Source: Qipengyuania huizhouensis (GTDB taxonomy: Bacteria; Pseudomonadota; Alphaproteobacteria; Sphingomonadales; Sphingomonadaceae). Taken from it: a DNA stretch of 64,000 nt. The notes beneath the pieces were generated by a model, which was not told the origin of the DNA, searched no databases, and was given only the letters and a program-made list of their open reading frames with translations. Shown piece after piece: positions 42,302-51,929 of the stretch. How positions within the stretch are numbered: position 1 is the stretch's first letter; every line of letters starts with the position of its first letter. The translations under genes were made by a program, and so were the position numbers. The stretch lies in assembly GCF_019711635.1 (NCBI RefSeq), contig NZ_JAIGNT010000001.1, forward strand, positions 186,001 through 250,000. The letters are read 5' to 3'.

Positions 42302-43984
42302 ATGGCTTCGAAAACTGACAATGACATGGCACCACCACTGGTGGAACTGCCCATAATCACCCACGACCGTGGATTTTACGATGGGTTCAGCCGCGCGGTA
42401 ACCATCCCTTCGAAGATCATTGTTTCGTTGCTGATCATGTGGGCGATCTTCTTCCCCGTCAGTGCCAATGCAACCTTGTCAGCTGCCAATTCCAGCATAA
42501 TCTCAAGTTTTTCAGGCTGGTACGTCTATCTGGTCGCTGCACTGATGGCCGTCTGCTTCCTTCTTGCCCTCTGGCCGAGTGCAGGCCGGCTCAAGATCGG
42601 CACGGAAGACGAGGCGCCCGAATTCAACCGCTTCTCCTGGTTTGCAATGTTATTCGGTGCCGGGATCGGCATCGGTATGCTGACCTATTCGACCGGGGAA
42701 CCGCTAGCGCATTTCACCAACAATCCCGAGATCATCCGCGGTTCTATCGAAGCCCAGTCCGCGGAGGCGGTACGTCCGGCCTATATCTATACCTTCCTCC
42801 ATTGGGGTTTCGCCGCATGGGGCAGCTATGCGCTCGTGGGGCTGGCGATCGGCTACGTCGCCTATCGGCGAAACCTGCCTCTGACCATTCGTTCGGCGCT
42901 TGCCCCGCTGTTCGGGCTTCGCTTGTCCGGTCTGTCCGGCCATCTGATCGACATCGTCGCGGTGGTGGCAACGATACTGGGTGTGGCGGTGACGATGGGT
43001 CTCGGCGTTGAGCAATTCATTGCCGGACTCGCCAGGCTTGGTCTGGGGGACTGGCTACTCGACACCGATGGATCGTCTTCCGCGGCGGCAGTAGTTGTGG
43101 CTCTGGTAATCCTTGTAGGGGCCTCGACATTGAGTGCCCTTTCGGGAGTCGGCCGCGGGATCAAGTGGCTGTCGAACCTGAATCTGGGGCTGTCTTTCGC
43201 ACTTCTTGCACTTTTCGCCATCGTTGGCTCGGGAATGTTGGCTCTGAAACTCCTGGGTGTGGGCTTATGGGACTATTTCCGGACACTGATACCGAATTCC
43301 CTGACCCTGTTTTCGGGCGGCAGCGAGACCGGCGATGCGCTGGTTCAGTGGCAACTCGACTGGTCGGTCTTCTATTGGGCCTGGTGGATCGCATTCGCAC
43401 CGTTTGTGGGCATGTTTATCGCCCGTATTTCTCGTGGGAGAACGATCCGCGAGTATGTTCTCGGGGTGGTACTGGTTCCCTCGTTGATGTGCTTCCTCTG
43501 GATGGTGCTGGCCGGAGGCACGGCCATCGACCTCGAGCTAAGCGGAGCCGCCGGTGGCGCTATCGTGAACTCCGGCATTTCGGACCAGCTATTCGCGACG
43601 CTGTCCGTGCTTCTGTCCCCTCCGGTTTTCTCGGTCGTGTCGGGTCTCGTCGTGATCCTTTTGATGACCTACCTTATCACCTCGACAGATAGTGCCATAC
43701 TGATCGTCAACACGATCAACGGTGCAGGTGAAACCGAGGGTCAGCGCCGCCGTCATATCCTGTTCTGGGGTGTGGCTCTGGCGTTTGTTGTCGGTTCGAT
43801 GCTGATTCTAGGCGGGATCGACGCCATCCGGATAACGATGATCATCGGGGCCCTGCCCTTCTCGTTCGTCGTTGCCCTGATGGCTGTATCGATCGTGAAG
43901 GCGGTCGTGTTCGACCTGAGGCGGGAGCGCCATGGCGTGCCCACCACTGCCGCCGACTGCGCCGAATGGACCGGGGCGAAATAG
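42302..43984 (+). CDS. BCCT-family betaine/choline/carnitine transporter
   Basis: A 560-aa inner-membrane transporter with about 12 transmembrane segments. The BCCT glycine motif GAGIGIGMLTYSTGEPLAHF and the signature FYWAWWIAFAPFVGMFIARISRGRTIREYV are present, with the substrate-binding Trp cluster. It takes up glycine betaine or a similar quaternary ammonium compound, driven by Na+ or H+, for osmoprotection or nutrition. The C-terminal tail is short, without an osmosensing extension. Start ATG 42302 close to GGGGA. Confidence 0.93.
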   Translation: MASKTDNDMAPPLVELPIITHDRGFYDGFSRAVTIPSKIIVSLLIMWAIFFPVSANATLSAANSSIISSFSGWYVYLVAALMAVCFLLALWPSAGRLKIGTEDEAPEFNRFSWFAMLFGAGIGIGMLTYSTGEPLAHFTNNPEIIRGSIEAQSAEAVRPAYIYTFLHWGFAAWGSYALVGLAIGYVAYRRNLPLTIRSALAPLFGLRLSGLSGHLIDIVAVVATILGVAVTMGLGVEQFIAGLARLGLGDWLLDTDGSSSAAAVVVALVILVGASTLSALSGVGRGIKWLSNLNLGLSFALLALFAIVGSGMLALKLLGVGLWDYFRTLIPNSLTLFSGGSETGDALVQWQLDWSVFYWAWWIAFAPFVGMFIARISRGRTIREYVLGVVLVPSLMCFLWMVLAGGTAIDLELSGAAGGAIVNSGISDQLFATLSVLLSPPVFSVVSGLVVILLMTYLITSTDSAILIVNTINGAGETEGQRRRHILFWGVALAFVVGSMLILGGIDAIRITMIIGALPFSFVVALMAVSIVKAVVFDLRRERHGVPTTAADCAEWTGAK

Positions 43985-44031
43985 TCGCAGCCCGGGCAGG
44001 ATATTCCGGCCGGTTCTTCACAACTCCCCGT

Positions 44032-44367
44032 TCAGGCCAACCGCGCGCCATCGGGCACATCGCCCGGAGAAGCTAGTACGATCCTGCCTTCCTCATCCGG
44101 AAAGCCGAGTACCAAGACTTCCGACATGAAAGGTCCGATCTGGCGCGCCGGGAAGTTGACCACGGCCATCACCTTTCGCCCGACCAGAGTCTCGCAAGAG
44201 TAATGTTCGGTGATCTGAGCAGAGCTCTTCTTCATGCCGATTTCGCCGCCGAAGTCGACGAGCAGCTTGATGGCGGGCTTGCGCGCTTCCGGGAAAGGGT
44301 CTGCTCGAACAACCGTGCCGCTGCGGATATCCACCTTGAGGAAATCGTCGAACGTAATCTGATCCAT
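44032..44367 (-). CDS. csaA: tRNA-binding protein CsaA
   Basis: A 111-aa OB-fold tRNA-binding protein. The N-terminal ITFDDFLKVDIRSGTVVRAD and FPEARKPAIKLLVDFGG, then GMKKSSAQITEHYSCETLVG and VVNFPARQIGPFMSEVLVLG, are clear family blocks. It has been proposed as a chaperone for protein export in Bacillus; in alphaproteobacteria its role is not known. It is convergent with the BCCT gene and divergent from the MFS gene. Confidence 0.93.
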   Translation of the reverse strand: MDQITFDDFLKVDIRSGTVVRADPFPEARKPAIKLLVDFGGEIGMKKSSAQITEHYSCETLVGRKVMAVVNFPARQIGPFMSEVLVLGFPDEEGRIVLASPGDVPDGARLA

Positions 44368-44452
44368 TCGCGATGATTAGAAGCGCATATCGGTTTTGTC
44401 GAATGGCAGACACGGGTTGAAGCCGGAGCATTGCAGGAATACGGGCTAGGCG

Positions 44453-45676
44453 ATGCTTTCCCCCGCCTTCCCCGCGCGCACCTTGTTGCTGGCGATCTTC
44501 GTGCTGATGGCGGGAAGCGGGTTTCTTTCGACGCTGATTGCGATCCGGCTTGAACTGGCAGGGGCTTCGGCACTCCTTATCGGATTGGTGGCGACGAGCT
44601 ATTTCGGCGGTTTGATGGTCGGGTCTCTCCGGGTGGAGGGGGTAATCGCCCGTATCGGGCATATCCGGGCATTCGCAGCGTTCGTGACCGTGTATTCCGC
44701 CACCAGCCTGTCTTATGCCATTCTGGATTATCCCGGCATATGGATCGTCCTGCGGTTCCTCGATGGGTTCGTGATGGCCGGAGTGTTCGTCTGCCTTGAG
44801 AGCTGGCTGAACCAGCAGGCAAGCCCCCAGAACCGAAGCACGGCTCTGGCCGCGTATATGATCGCGCTCTATACCGGGCAGGCGTCAGGACAATTCCTGC
44901 TCAACCTGGGTGACAGGTCTCCCGACCTGCCTTTCATGGTTTCGGCAATACTCCTGTCGATCGCCTTGCTGCCCGTACTGCTCACCCGGATGGAACAGCC
45001 GAAGATCGAAGCCATCACCCCCTTTTCGATCCGCCGACTTTACAGGGTTTCGCCACTGGGCATTGTCGGCACGCTGATGAACGGAGCAATGCTGGGGGCG
45101 TTCTACGCGCTCGGCGCGGTGTATATCCAACGCATCGGCATGGAGCTTTCACAGGTCGCGCTTTTCACCTTCTGCGTGATCGCAGGGGGCGTAGTCCTGC
45201 AGTATCCGCTCGGCATCCTGTCCGACCGTTTCGACCGGCGGCTGGTGGTAATCGCATGCTTTCTCACAGTCGCGGCGATCTGTGCCCCTCTCAGCCTGTT
45301 CGTTCTGCCCGCGCCGGGTACCATCGCTCTGGGGAGCCTTTTCGGCGGCTTTGCCTTCGCCCTCTACCCTCTCTGTGTCGCGCATTCTAACGACCATCTG
45401 GACGAACAGGAACGGGTGGGGGCGAGCAGCGGGCTGGTCCTGACCTATTCGGCTGGCGCGATCGCGGGACCTCTGCTCGGGTCTGCAGGCATAGGCATTC
45501 TAGGCCCCTCGGGGCTTTTCGCAGTGCTCGGGAGTCTTGCCTTGATCGGCGGTATTTTCGGGATCTGGCGTAGCTTCGCCAGCGATTCGGTCCCCGCAGA
45601 AGATCAGCAAGCCTTTCAGAGCCTGCCGCGCACGACTCCCATGGCGTCCGTTCTGGAAGGGGAGGACAGCAGATAG
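44453..45676 (+). CDS. MFS transporter (YcaD-like)
   Basis: A 407-aa protein with about 12 transmembrane segments, of the major facilitator superfamily. It resembles the YcaD-type subgroup (LLIGLVATSYFGGLMVGSL, SWLNQQASPQNRSTALAAYMI, QYPLGILSDRFDRRLVVIA). The substrate is unknown. The gene is alone between csaA and a bidirectional terminator. Confidence 0.85.
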   Translation: MLSPAFPARTLLLAIFVLMAGSGFLSTLIAIRLELAGASALLIGLVATSYFGGLMVGSLRVEGVIARIGHIRAFAAFVTVYSATSLSYAILDYPGIWIVLRFLDGFVMAGVFVCLESWLNQQASPQNRSTALAAYMIALYTGQASGQFLLNLGDRSPDLPFMVSAILLSIALLPVLLTRMEQPKIEAITPFSIRRLYRVSPLGIVGTLMNGAMLGAFYALGAVYIQRIGMELSQVALFTFCVIAGGVVLQYPLGILSDRFDRRLVVIACFLTVAAICAPLSLFVLPAPGTIALGSLFGGFAFALYPLCVAHSNDHLDEQERVGASSGLVLTYSAGAIAGPLLGSAGIGILGPSGLFAVLGSLALIGGIFGIWRSFASDSVPAEDQQAFQSLPRTTPMASVLEGEDSR

Positions 45677-45730
45677 CTTCCGACGGGCCTGCATCTTGGA
45701 CAGAGCCCGGTCGACAGTCTTCACGCCATT

Positions 45731-45760
45731 AAAAAGGCCGCCCATTTGGACGGCCTTTCG
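45731..45760. terminator. Bidirectional intrinsic terminator
   Basis: AAAAAGGCCGCCC ATTT GGACGGCCTTTC forms a stem of about ten pairs with A and T runs on both sides. It separates the rightward MFS gene from the leftward 85-aa gene and can stop transcription from both. Confidence 0.75.
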
Positions 45761-45777
45761 GTATCATAATCAAGCTA

Positions 45778-46035
45778 TCATGCAGCGGCGGCAGTATCGT
45801 CGGCCTTATCGGTCCTGGCTGTGGTCTTAGGCACCGTTTTCTTACGCTCATTCTTGTCGAACATCTTCTTGGCAACATAACCACCGACGCCCAGTGCCAG
45901 CATCGCAGGCAGGCTCATTCGGCGGAGTGCCGTTGCAGCAATTACGCCCAATGCCGCACCGCCGGGGCCTCCGATACCACTGGTCTTCTTGGCGAGCTTG
46001 TCGCCCGCATATGCTCCGATAATCTTGCCGATCAT
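45778..46035 (-). CDS. Small Gly/Ala-rich protein of unknown function
   Basis: An 85-aa protein starting at ATG 46035 with AAAGGAG upstream. The first two thirds are glycine-rich with hydrophobic patches (MIGKIIGAYAGDKLAKKTSG, GGAALGVIAATALRRMSLPA, MLALGVGGYVAKKMF), the rest a Lys/Thr/Ala-rich tail. It is probably membrane-associated, similar in style to glycine-zipper proteins. The function is unknown. It lies 55 bases downstream of the TetR gene on the same strand and might be co-transcribed. Confidence 0.75.
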   Translation of the reverse strand: MIGKIIGAYAGDKLAKKTSGIGGPGGAALGVIAATALRRMSLPAMLALGVGGYVAKKMFDKNERKKTVPKTTARTDKADDTAAAA

Positions 46036-46090
46036 GTAGATTCTCCTTTGGTCAATCAACGGCGTTGACCGGCAAGCGTTCCTGCCCCGA

Positions 46091-46702
46091 TCAGCCCTCG
46101 ATCCCCGTGCGAAGAAAGCGGTTTGCGATCTCGGCAACCTCTCCTGGGCCCGGGTCTCCGTCACGGCGCCAGATTGCATAACGAAGTCCGAGGAACACGT
46201 TCATTCCCATGAGCGACCACGCCTCGATCTCGCCCAGGTCGCTGCGCATTGCCCCACTCTCTGCGCCCCTCCGCAAGCGCTCGAGAATGCGTGTGCCGAC
46301 CGTTTCATAGTGGCTACGGTAACTGTCCGGATCCACGAACTCGGCCTCGTCGATGATCCGATAGACCTCCTTGTGTTCGCCCGCGAATTGAAGGAACGCC
46401 TCAAGCGCAGCGCGTTCGATCTCGAGCGCCTGCATATCGGGACGGATCGCTTCGCGCGCCGCAAATTTCACGGCCTCGCTCATGTCCGCGACCAAGGCGC
46501 GGAAGATTTCGTCCTTGCTGTCGAAATAGGTGTAGAAGGTTCCGAGGGCCACACCTGCACGCCGCGTTATCGAACTGATCGACGCTTCGTGAAAACCGTG
46601 ATCACCGAATTCGCCAGCCGCCGCATCCAGCAATTTACGCAGCGTCTTGCGCCCTCGCTCGGTTCGCGGCGCCTTGTGATCTTCCGTCGCGCTTGCAGCC
46701 AT
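46091..46702 (-). CDS. TetR-family regulator
   Basis: A 203-aa repressor-like protein. The N-terminal HTH is complete: LDAAAGEFGDHGFHEASISS, then ITRRAGVALGTFYTYFDSKDEI, followed by a helical ligand-binding domain with VFLGLRYAIWR near the end. It is divergent from the TonB-dependent receptor gene, with an inverted repeat between, so it probably controls that receptor and itself. The ligand is unknown. Confidence 0.92.
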   Translation of the reverse strand: MAASATEDHKAPRTERGRKTLRKLLDAAAGEFGDHGFHEASISSITRRAGVALGTFYTYFDSKDEIFRALVADMSEAVKFAAREAIRPDMQALEIERAALEAFLQFAGEHKEVYRIIDEAEFVDPDSYRSHYETVGTRILERLRRGAESGAMRSDLGEIEAWSLMGMNVFLGLRYAIWRRDGDPGPGEVAEIANRFLRTGIEG

Positions 46703-46760
46703 TTCCGTCCCTCCAGCCTCTCTTGGCTAGGCACCACAGGCGTCTCTTGCAAGAAGAAAC

Positions 46761-46783
46761 TTGAAAGGTGGTTCAGTTTTCAA
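46761..46783. promoter_or_regulatory. Candidate TetR operator
   Basis: TTGAAA-N11-TTTCAA spans 46761-46783, with an inner palindrome TGAA-AGGTGG-TTCA at 46762-46775. It lies between the divergent TetR and TonB receptor genes, 58 bases from the TetR start and 38 from the receptor start. The size fits TetR operators, but the assignment is by position only. Confidence 0.4.
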
Positions 46784-46821
46784 TATTGGTAGGTGAAAGA
46801 GATATATTTGGGAGGGAATCA

Positions 46822-49152
46822 ATGAGAACTCACAGCATACGGCTCGGCGCAGCACTTCTTGCGGGAACCGCAGTGGCAGCTTGGGCAGCACCTGCCGCCG
46901 CACAGTCCGCGCAGGATATTGAATCGGAAACGGTGTTGAGCGAGGACGCCTCGCAAGCCGATGACGACGGCATCATCGTAGTGACGGCTCGGCGCCGTAC
47001 AGAGCGCATTACCGATGTTCCGATCGCGGTAACAGCGCTCTCCGGCGAAGAGCTTAGCCGGGGCGGCACACTTGAGCTGACCGAGATTGCAGACGAGGTG
47101 CCTAACCTGACGCTGGAAGTCAGCCGCGGCACCAACACTACGCTCACCGCCTTCATCCGCGGTGTCGGCCAGCAGGATCCTGTCGCCGGATTCGAAGCGG
47201 GCGTCGGACTTTATGTCGACGACGTATATCTGAACCGGCCACAGGCTGCCGTTCTCGATGTATATGACGTCGAGCGCATCGAAGTGCTTCGCGGACCGCA
47301 GGGCACACTCTACGGTCGCAACACGATCGGCGGCGCAATCAAATATGTGACGGCGAGGCTCCCAGACGAAGCGCAGGTAAAGATCCGTGGGACCTACGGT
47401 TCCTACGATCAGGCCGATCTTGTTGTCTCTGCATCAACGCCGGTAAGCGAAAGTTTGCGCATCGGTGCGAGCGGCGCACGCCTCTCCCGCGGAGGTTTTG
47501 GCGAAAACCTCAATCTCGGCACTGAAAACTACAACAAGGACGTTTGGGCTGCACGCGGAACGATTGAGTTCGATAGCGGCCCGCTGTTCGTGCGCCTTTC
47601 GGGCGACTACGTTAAGGACAACAGCGAAGCGCGCCAGGGTGGACGTCTCTTGTCTGGCGCGTTTTCCGGCGCGCCTGTGCTCGATAATCCGTATGACACC
47701 CGCGCGGGCTTGAACGTGGTCGACCAAGAGGTCGAAGCTTATGGCGGTGCGCTCCAGATTGCCTACGAACTCAGCGATACGCTGACGATAAAGTCGATCA
47801 CGGGCTACCGCGAGGATGCCTCGACCAGCCCAATCGATTTCGACAGCCTGCCAGCGGCCGATCTGGACGTTCCGGCAATTTACGAGAACGATCAGTTCAG
47901 CCAGGAATTGCAACTCTTGGTCGAAGGTGATCGCCTCTCCGGTGTACTCGGCGCCTATTACTTGGACGCCAACGCGTTCACGGCGTTCGACGTCGCGCTG
48001 TTCACGACTGGAGATCTTCTCGGCCTCCCGGGACTCAATGCCCAGACGCTCGGTGATGTTAAGACGGAAACCTATTCGGTATTCGGAGACTTCACTTATG
48101 ACCTGACCGACCAGCTCAGTATTTCACTGGGTGGCCGCTACACCTGGGATGAAAGAAACAGCCGCATCTTGCGCACCACCTTTATCGGCGGCTTTTCGGA
48201 TCTTTTCGATGGAGAGGGTGTGCCCATCGTCGTTACCAGCGACTTCGAGGGGAGCGCGAGCTTCAAGGAATTCACGCCTCGCGCTTCGATCGCATTCAAA
48301 CCGAATATCGATCAGACGATCTACCTTTCGTATTCGAAGGGCTTCAAGGGTGGTGGATTCGACCCGCGTGGCCAGACGAGCGCCGCCCCCGATATTGATG
48401 AAGACGGTGATGTCGATTTCGATGACCAGTATGAATTTCTGAGCTTTGAACCCGAAACAGTCGACAGTTACGAACTGGGCTGGAAAGCAAGCCTGCTCGA
48501 TAATCGTCTGAACATCGCACTCGCAGGCTTTATAGGCCAGTACAAGGACGTCCAGATCCCAGGCTCCATCGGCTTCGACAGCGACGGCGACGGGGTCAAC
48601 GACAGCTTTATCGGCGTCACCACCAACGCGGCAAGCGCTGACATCAACGGAATCGAGTTCGAAGGAAATGCACTTGTCGGGCGTGATTTTGCAGGCCCCG
48701 GCAGCCGTCTGACATTCAACTGGTCGCTCGGTTACCTTGATGCAGGCTTCAACGAATACATCGACAATTTCGGAAACGACGTTGCCGACCAGCGCGTCAT
48801 TCAGAACACCCCTGAATTCACGGTCCACAGCGGTTTTGACATTGGCATCCCCGTGGGCGGAGGCATCATCGACTTCCTCGGCTCGATCACGATGCGTTCG
48901 GACACCAGCCAGTTTGAGCTGCCCGGACCGCTTGACCAAGATGGCTATGAACTGGTCGACCTCGGCCTGGTCTATACCGATGATAACGATCGCTTTACTA
49001 TCGGGGTCCATGCAAAGAACATCTTCGACGAACGCTATATCGTCTCGGGATACGACTTCGTGACCGGCACAGTCCTAGGCCTCGAAGGCAACCTGACTGC
49101 CTTCTACGGCGACCCTCGCCGCGTTTTTGTTACCGGGGAAGTCAAGTTCTGA
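46822..49152 (+). CDS. TonB-dependent outer-membrane receptor
   Basis: A 776-aa receptor. Signal peptide of about 28 residues ending WAAPAAAQS; a TonB box-like GIIVVTARRR follows at about 50. The plug domain has IADVPNLTL-like EIADEVPNLTLE and VERIEVLRGPQGTLYGRNTIGG, a strong signature; the barrel ends with NIFDERYIVSGYDF and a terminal aromatic EVKF. This subtype in sphingomonads takes up diverse organic compounds, not only siderophores. Substrate unknown; control by the adjacent TetR protein is likely. GGGAGGGA supports ATG 46822. Confidence 0.95.
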   Translation: MRTHSIRLGAALLAGTAVAAWAAPAAAQSAQDIESETVLSEDASQADDDGIIVVTARRRTERITDVPIAVTALSGEELSRGGTLELTEIADEVPNLTLEVSRGTNTTLTAFIRGVGQQDPVAGFEAGVGLYVDDVYLNRPQAAVLDVYDVERIEVLRGPQGTLYGRNTIGGAIKYVTARLPDEAQVKIRGTYGSYDQADLVVSASTPVSESLRIGASGARLSRGGFGENLNLGTENYNKDVWAARGTIEFDSGPLFVRLSGDYVKDNSEARQGGRLLSGAFSGAPVLDNPYDTRAGLNVVDQEVEAYGGALQIAYELSDTLTIKSITGYREDASTSPIDFDSLPAADLDVPAIYENDQFSQELQLLVEGDRLSGVLGAYYLDANAFTAFDVALFTTGDLLGLPGLNAQTLGDVKTETYSVFGDFTYDLTDQLSISLGGRYTWDERNSRILRTTFIGGFSDLFDGEGVPIVVTSDFEGSASFKEFTPRASIAFKPNIDQTIYLSYSKGFKGGGFDPRGQTSAAPDIDEDGDVDFDDQYEFLSFEPETVDSYELGWKASLLDNRLNIALAGFIGQYKDVQIPGSIGFDSDGDGVNDSFIGVTTNAASADINGIEFEGNALVGRDFAGPGSRLTFNWSLGYLDAGFNEYIDNFGNDVADQRVIQNTPEFTVHSGFDIGIPVGGGIIDFLGSITMRSDTSQFELPGPLDQDGYELVDLGLVYTDDNDRFTIGVHAKNIFDERYIVSGYDFVTGTVLGLEGNLTAFYGDPRRVFVTGEVKF

Positions 49153-49176
49153 AAATTTGATCGAACTGCGCATGAG

Positions 49177-49214
49177 AGGCGGCGGCCGGGCAACCGGTTC
49201 GCCGCCTTCTTTTT
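49177..49214. terminator. Terminator between TonB receptor and sulfotransferase genes
   Basis: AGGCGGCG pairs with CGCCGCCT (49177-49184 with 49200-49207) around a GC-rich loop that can fold further, followed by TCTTTTT. It ends the receptor transcript. It overlaps the last bases of the convergent sulfotransferase gene, whose transcript would meet it from the other side. Confidence 0.7.
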
Positions 49215-50562
49215 ATCCCGCTGCGATCGCCGGACGTGCTGCTCGCACATTACCTTCCACCGGAATGCGGTAAGTCCTCGCATATTCTCCCAGCCGTTCG
49301 TAGACCTCGCCTTCTCCAAGGCCGAATTCCTCGAGCGAATAGGAATGCGGGACACGCTTCGATTCCGCTGTCCGCGCGATATAGGCTTCCATTCCCGGCA
49401 ACGCCGGTGCGATGTCGAGATCGAGAAAGCGATAGATACGCACCATCGATGATCGCCAGTCATTGTCCATGTCATCGTACTGAACGTCGATCATCCGCTC
49501 CGCCGGTATGCTTTCGCGGGCGCTGCGCATACGTTCGATCATCAGTTCTGTCTTGCGCAGCCACTCGCGTCCATGCGGCTGCGGCATGACATCGTCGGAG
49601 TAGATAATGGTCTGGTTCCATGCGAGCGATGCCGCACTCCCCACCACGGATTTCGGATCGCGATGGGTGAAGATCAGCCGCGCATCGGGAAAGACCTCAA
49701 GCAGGGCGGGCAGGTCCAGCATGTGTTGCGGGGTCTTGAGTATCCATGGCCGGAGCGAGCTTTCCTGCTGAGACCACCCGATCAGGCGCAGGAGATTGGC
49801 CATGTGACGATAGGCAGGTACGGCGCTCTCTTGCTCGCACCAGCGGGTGTAGGTCGGCACCCGCCACTGCGCTTCGAACTTCATGCCGTAGAAGCTGGCG
49901 GCGATGAGCCCCAGTTCCTCTTCGGGTTCGAAGGGCCCGGTCGGATGGATCGATAGCGTGCGTGGATTGGCCAGCCGCGCAACCTTCAGGATCCGCCTGG
50001 CGAGGATGGGACGAAAATCCTCCTTCTCGCCTGCCATGACCTCTTCGAAGTCGGGGCGCGGTACCGGGCTGATCGTCTCGAAACTTCGCAGATGGGCAAA
50101 TCGTCGGTCGGCCGACATAAGCCGGTGGAGCCGCGTAGTGCCCGAGCGCATCGGCCCCACTATCACTACCGGATTCCTGATCGGACGAGCGAGGATTTCA
50201 GGATGCCGCTTGTACCACATCTGTGCATACAGCCGATCGCGCAGCAGGTGGTGGAACTGCTGCATCGCCGAAAAGTCGCCAGCCGCGTTCAAGTGGGCTT
50301 CGGCGCGCACGGAATCGAGCAGCATGTCGAGTGGCTGCGTGAACCATTCGTCCCCGAAATCGTCTAGGCCGTATGCATCCGCAACCTCGCCTATCAGATC
50401 GTCGCGGCTCCATCTGGCATTCTGCACCAGACCGAACTTTCGGCCGATCCTGATGCCCGCGTCGACCATATCGATGAAACGGCTGCGTCGCGGAGGTACG
50501 TAATTTTGGCTTTGCAAGTCTCTCGGCCTCGTCTTCTGATCGGCGGTCGGGAGGAACGCCAT
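49213..50562 (-). CDS. Sulfotransferase family protein
   Basis: A 449-aa protein with the PAPS-binding 5'-phosphosulfate loop VIVGPMRSGTTRLHRLMS (about 134-150), the 3'-phosphate region LIFTHRDPKSVVGSAASL, and WILKTPQHMLDLPALLEVFP. This is the large bacterial sulfotransferase type often found next to TonB receptors in sphingomonads. The acceptor is unknown. ATG 50562 is chosen; a further in-frame Met lies at residue 32. It converges with the receptor gene and diverges from serS. Confidence 0.85.
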   Translation of the reverse strand: MAFLPTADQKTRPRDLQSQNYVPPRRSRFIDMVDAGIRIGRKFGLVQNARWSRDDLIGEVADAYGLDDFGDEWFTQPLDMLLDSVRAEAHLNAAGDFSAMQQFHHLLRDRLYAQMWYKRHPEILARPIRNPVVIVGPMRSGTTRLHRLMSADRRFAHLRSFETISPVPRPDFEEVMAGEKEDFRPILARRILKVARLANPRTLSIHPTGPFEPEEELGLIAASFYGMKFEAQWRVPTYTRWCEQESAVPAYRHMANLLRLIGWSQQESSLRPWILKTPQHMLDLPALLEVFPDARLIFTHRDPKSVVGSAASLAWNQTIIYSDDVMPQPHGREWLRKTELMIERMRSARESIPAERMIDVQYDDMDNDWRSSMVRIYRFLDLDIAPALPGMEAYIARTAESKRVPHSYSLEEFGLGEGEVYERLGEYARTYRIPVEGNVRAARPAIAAG

Positions 50563-50648
50563 AGACAGACAAACCGTCTGCAATCCAATCGGTGCCAGAC
50601 CTTTTCTGCACTGGAAATGAAGCCCGGCAGTCGGCATAGCGCCAGCCC

Positions 50649-51929
50649 ATGCACGATATCGCTTTCATCCGGACCAACCCCGAAGCCTTCGATGCCGCCA
50701 TGAAGAAGCGCGGCGCGGACCCTGTCGCCGATCGTATCATCACCCTCGATGCCAAGAAGCGCGAGGCCCAGACTCGCGTGCAGGAAGCGCAAAGCCGCCG
50801 CAACGAAGCCTCCAAGGCGATCGGCCAGGCCATGGGGCAGGGAGACAAGGACAGGGCGGAAGCGCTCAAGGCAGAGGTCTCCGAAATCAAGGCAAGCATG
50901 CCGCAATGGGAAGAGGCCGAGTATGCGGCCGGCACCGAGCTCGAAGACTTGCTCGCCCGCCTGCCCAACATACCTGCAGAAGACGTGCCAGAGGGTGCGG
51001 ACGAAACCGATAATGTCGAAGTTGCCACCTGGGGCGATAAACGCAATTTCGACTTCGAGCCGATGGAGCATGCCGATCTCGGGCCCGCACTCGGAATGGA
51101 CTTCGAAACCGGTGCAAAGCTCTCCGGTGCCCGCTTCACATTCCTGCGCGGTGACATGGCCCGCCTCCACCGTGCCCTCGCCCAGTTCATGCTCGACACG
51201 CATACGCGCGAGAACGGCTACACCGAATGCAATCCGCCCGTACTCGTCAACGACGCGGCGATGTATGGCACCGACAAGCTGCCGAAATTCGCAGAGGACA
51301 GCTTCAGGACCACCGATGATCGCTGGCTGGTCCCCACTTCGGAAGTCAGCCTGACCGCTTCGGTGGCCGATCAGATCCTGGGCGACCTCGCCGAACCGAT
51401 CCGGCTTACAGCCCATACGCTCTGTTTCCGCAGCGAGGCGGGCGCAGCCGGACGCGATACGCGCGGGTTCATCCGCCAGCACCAGTTCGAGAAGGTGGAA
51501 CTGGTCAGCATCTGCCGCCCCGACGACAGCGCCGCCGAGCACGAGCGCATGGTTCGATGCGCTGAACACATACTTGAAGCGCTTCATTTACCTTATCGCC
51601 GAGTGTTTCTTTGCACCGGCGACATGGGATTCGGCGCGCGCAAGACCTTCGATCTCGAAGTCTGGCTCCCGGGCCAGGGGGCCTATCGCGAAATCTCCTC
51701 CTGCTCGAATACCGGCGATTTCCAGGCTCGCCGCATGAATGCGCGCTACCGTCCCGAAGGCGAAAAGAAGACCCGTTACGTCCACACCCTCAACGGATCG
51801 GGCCTCGCCGTAGGCCGCACCTTGGTCGCGGTGATGGAGAATTATCAGAACGAGGATGGCAGCGTCACCGTCCCGCAATGCCTTGCCCCCTATATGGGCG
51901 GGATCGAAAAGCTGGAGCCTGCGGCGTGA
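50649..51929 (+). CDS. serS: Seryl-tRNA synthetase
   Basis: A 426-aa class II synthetase. The N-terminal coiled-coil arm ([20 protein letters not shown]) holds the tRNA long variable arm; the catalytic domain has motif 2 [20 protein letters not shown] and motif 3 [18 protein letters not shown]. Normal length. The stop overlaps the surE start (GTGA), so both are one transcript, probably with the potassium channel gene. Confidence 0.97.
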   Translation: MHDIAFIRTNPEAFDAAMKKRGADPVADRIITLDAKKREAQTRVQEAQSRRNEASKAIGQAMGQGDKDRAEALKAEVSEIKASMPQWEEAEYAAGTELEDLLARLPNIPAEDVPEGADETDNVEVATWGDKRNFDFEPMEHADLGPALGMDFETGAKLSGARFTFLRGDMARLHRALAQFMLDTHTRENGYTECNPPVLVNDAAMYGTDKLPKFAEDSFRTTDDRWLVPTSEVSLTASVADQILGDLAEPIRLTAHTLCFRSEAGAAGRDTRGFIRQHQFEKVELVSICRPDDSAAEHERMVRCAEHILEALHLPYRRVFLCTGDMGFGARKTFDLEVWLPGQGAYREISSCSNTGDFQARRMNARYRPEGEKKTRYVHTLNGSGLAVGRTLVAVMENYQNEDGSVTVPQCLAPYMGGIEKLEPAA

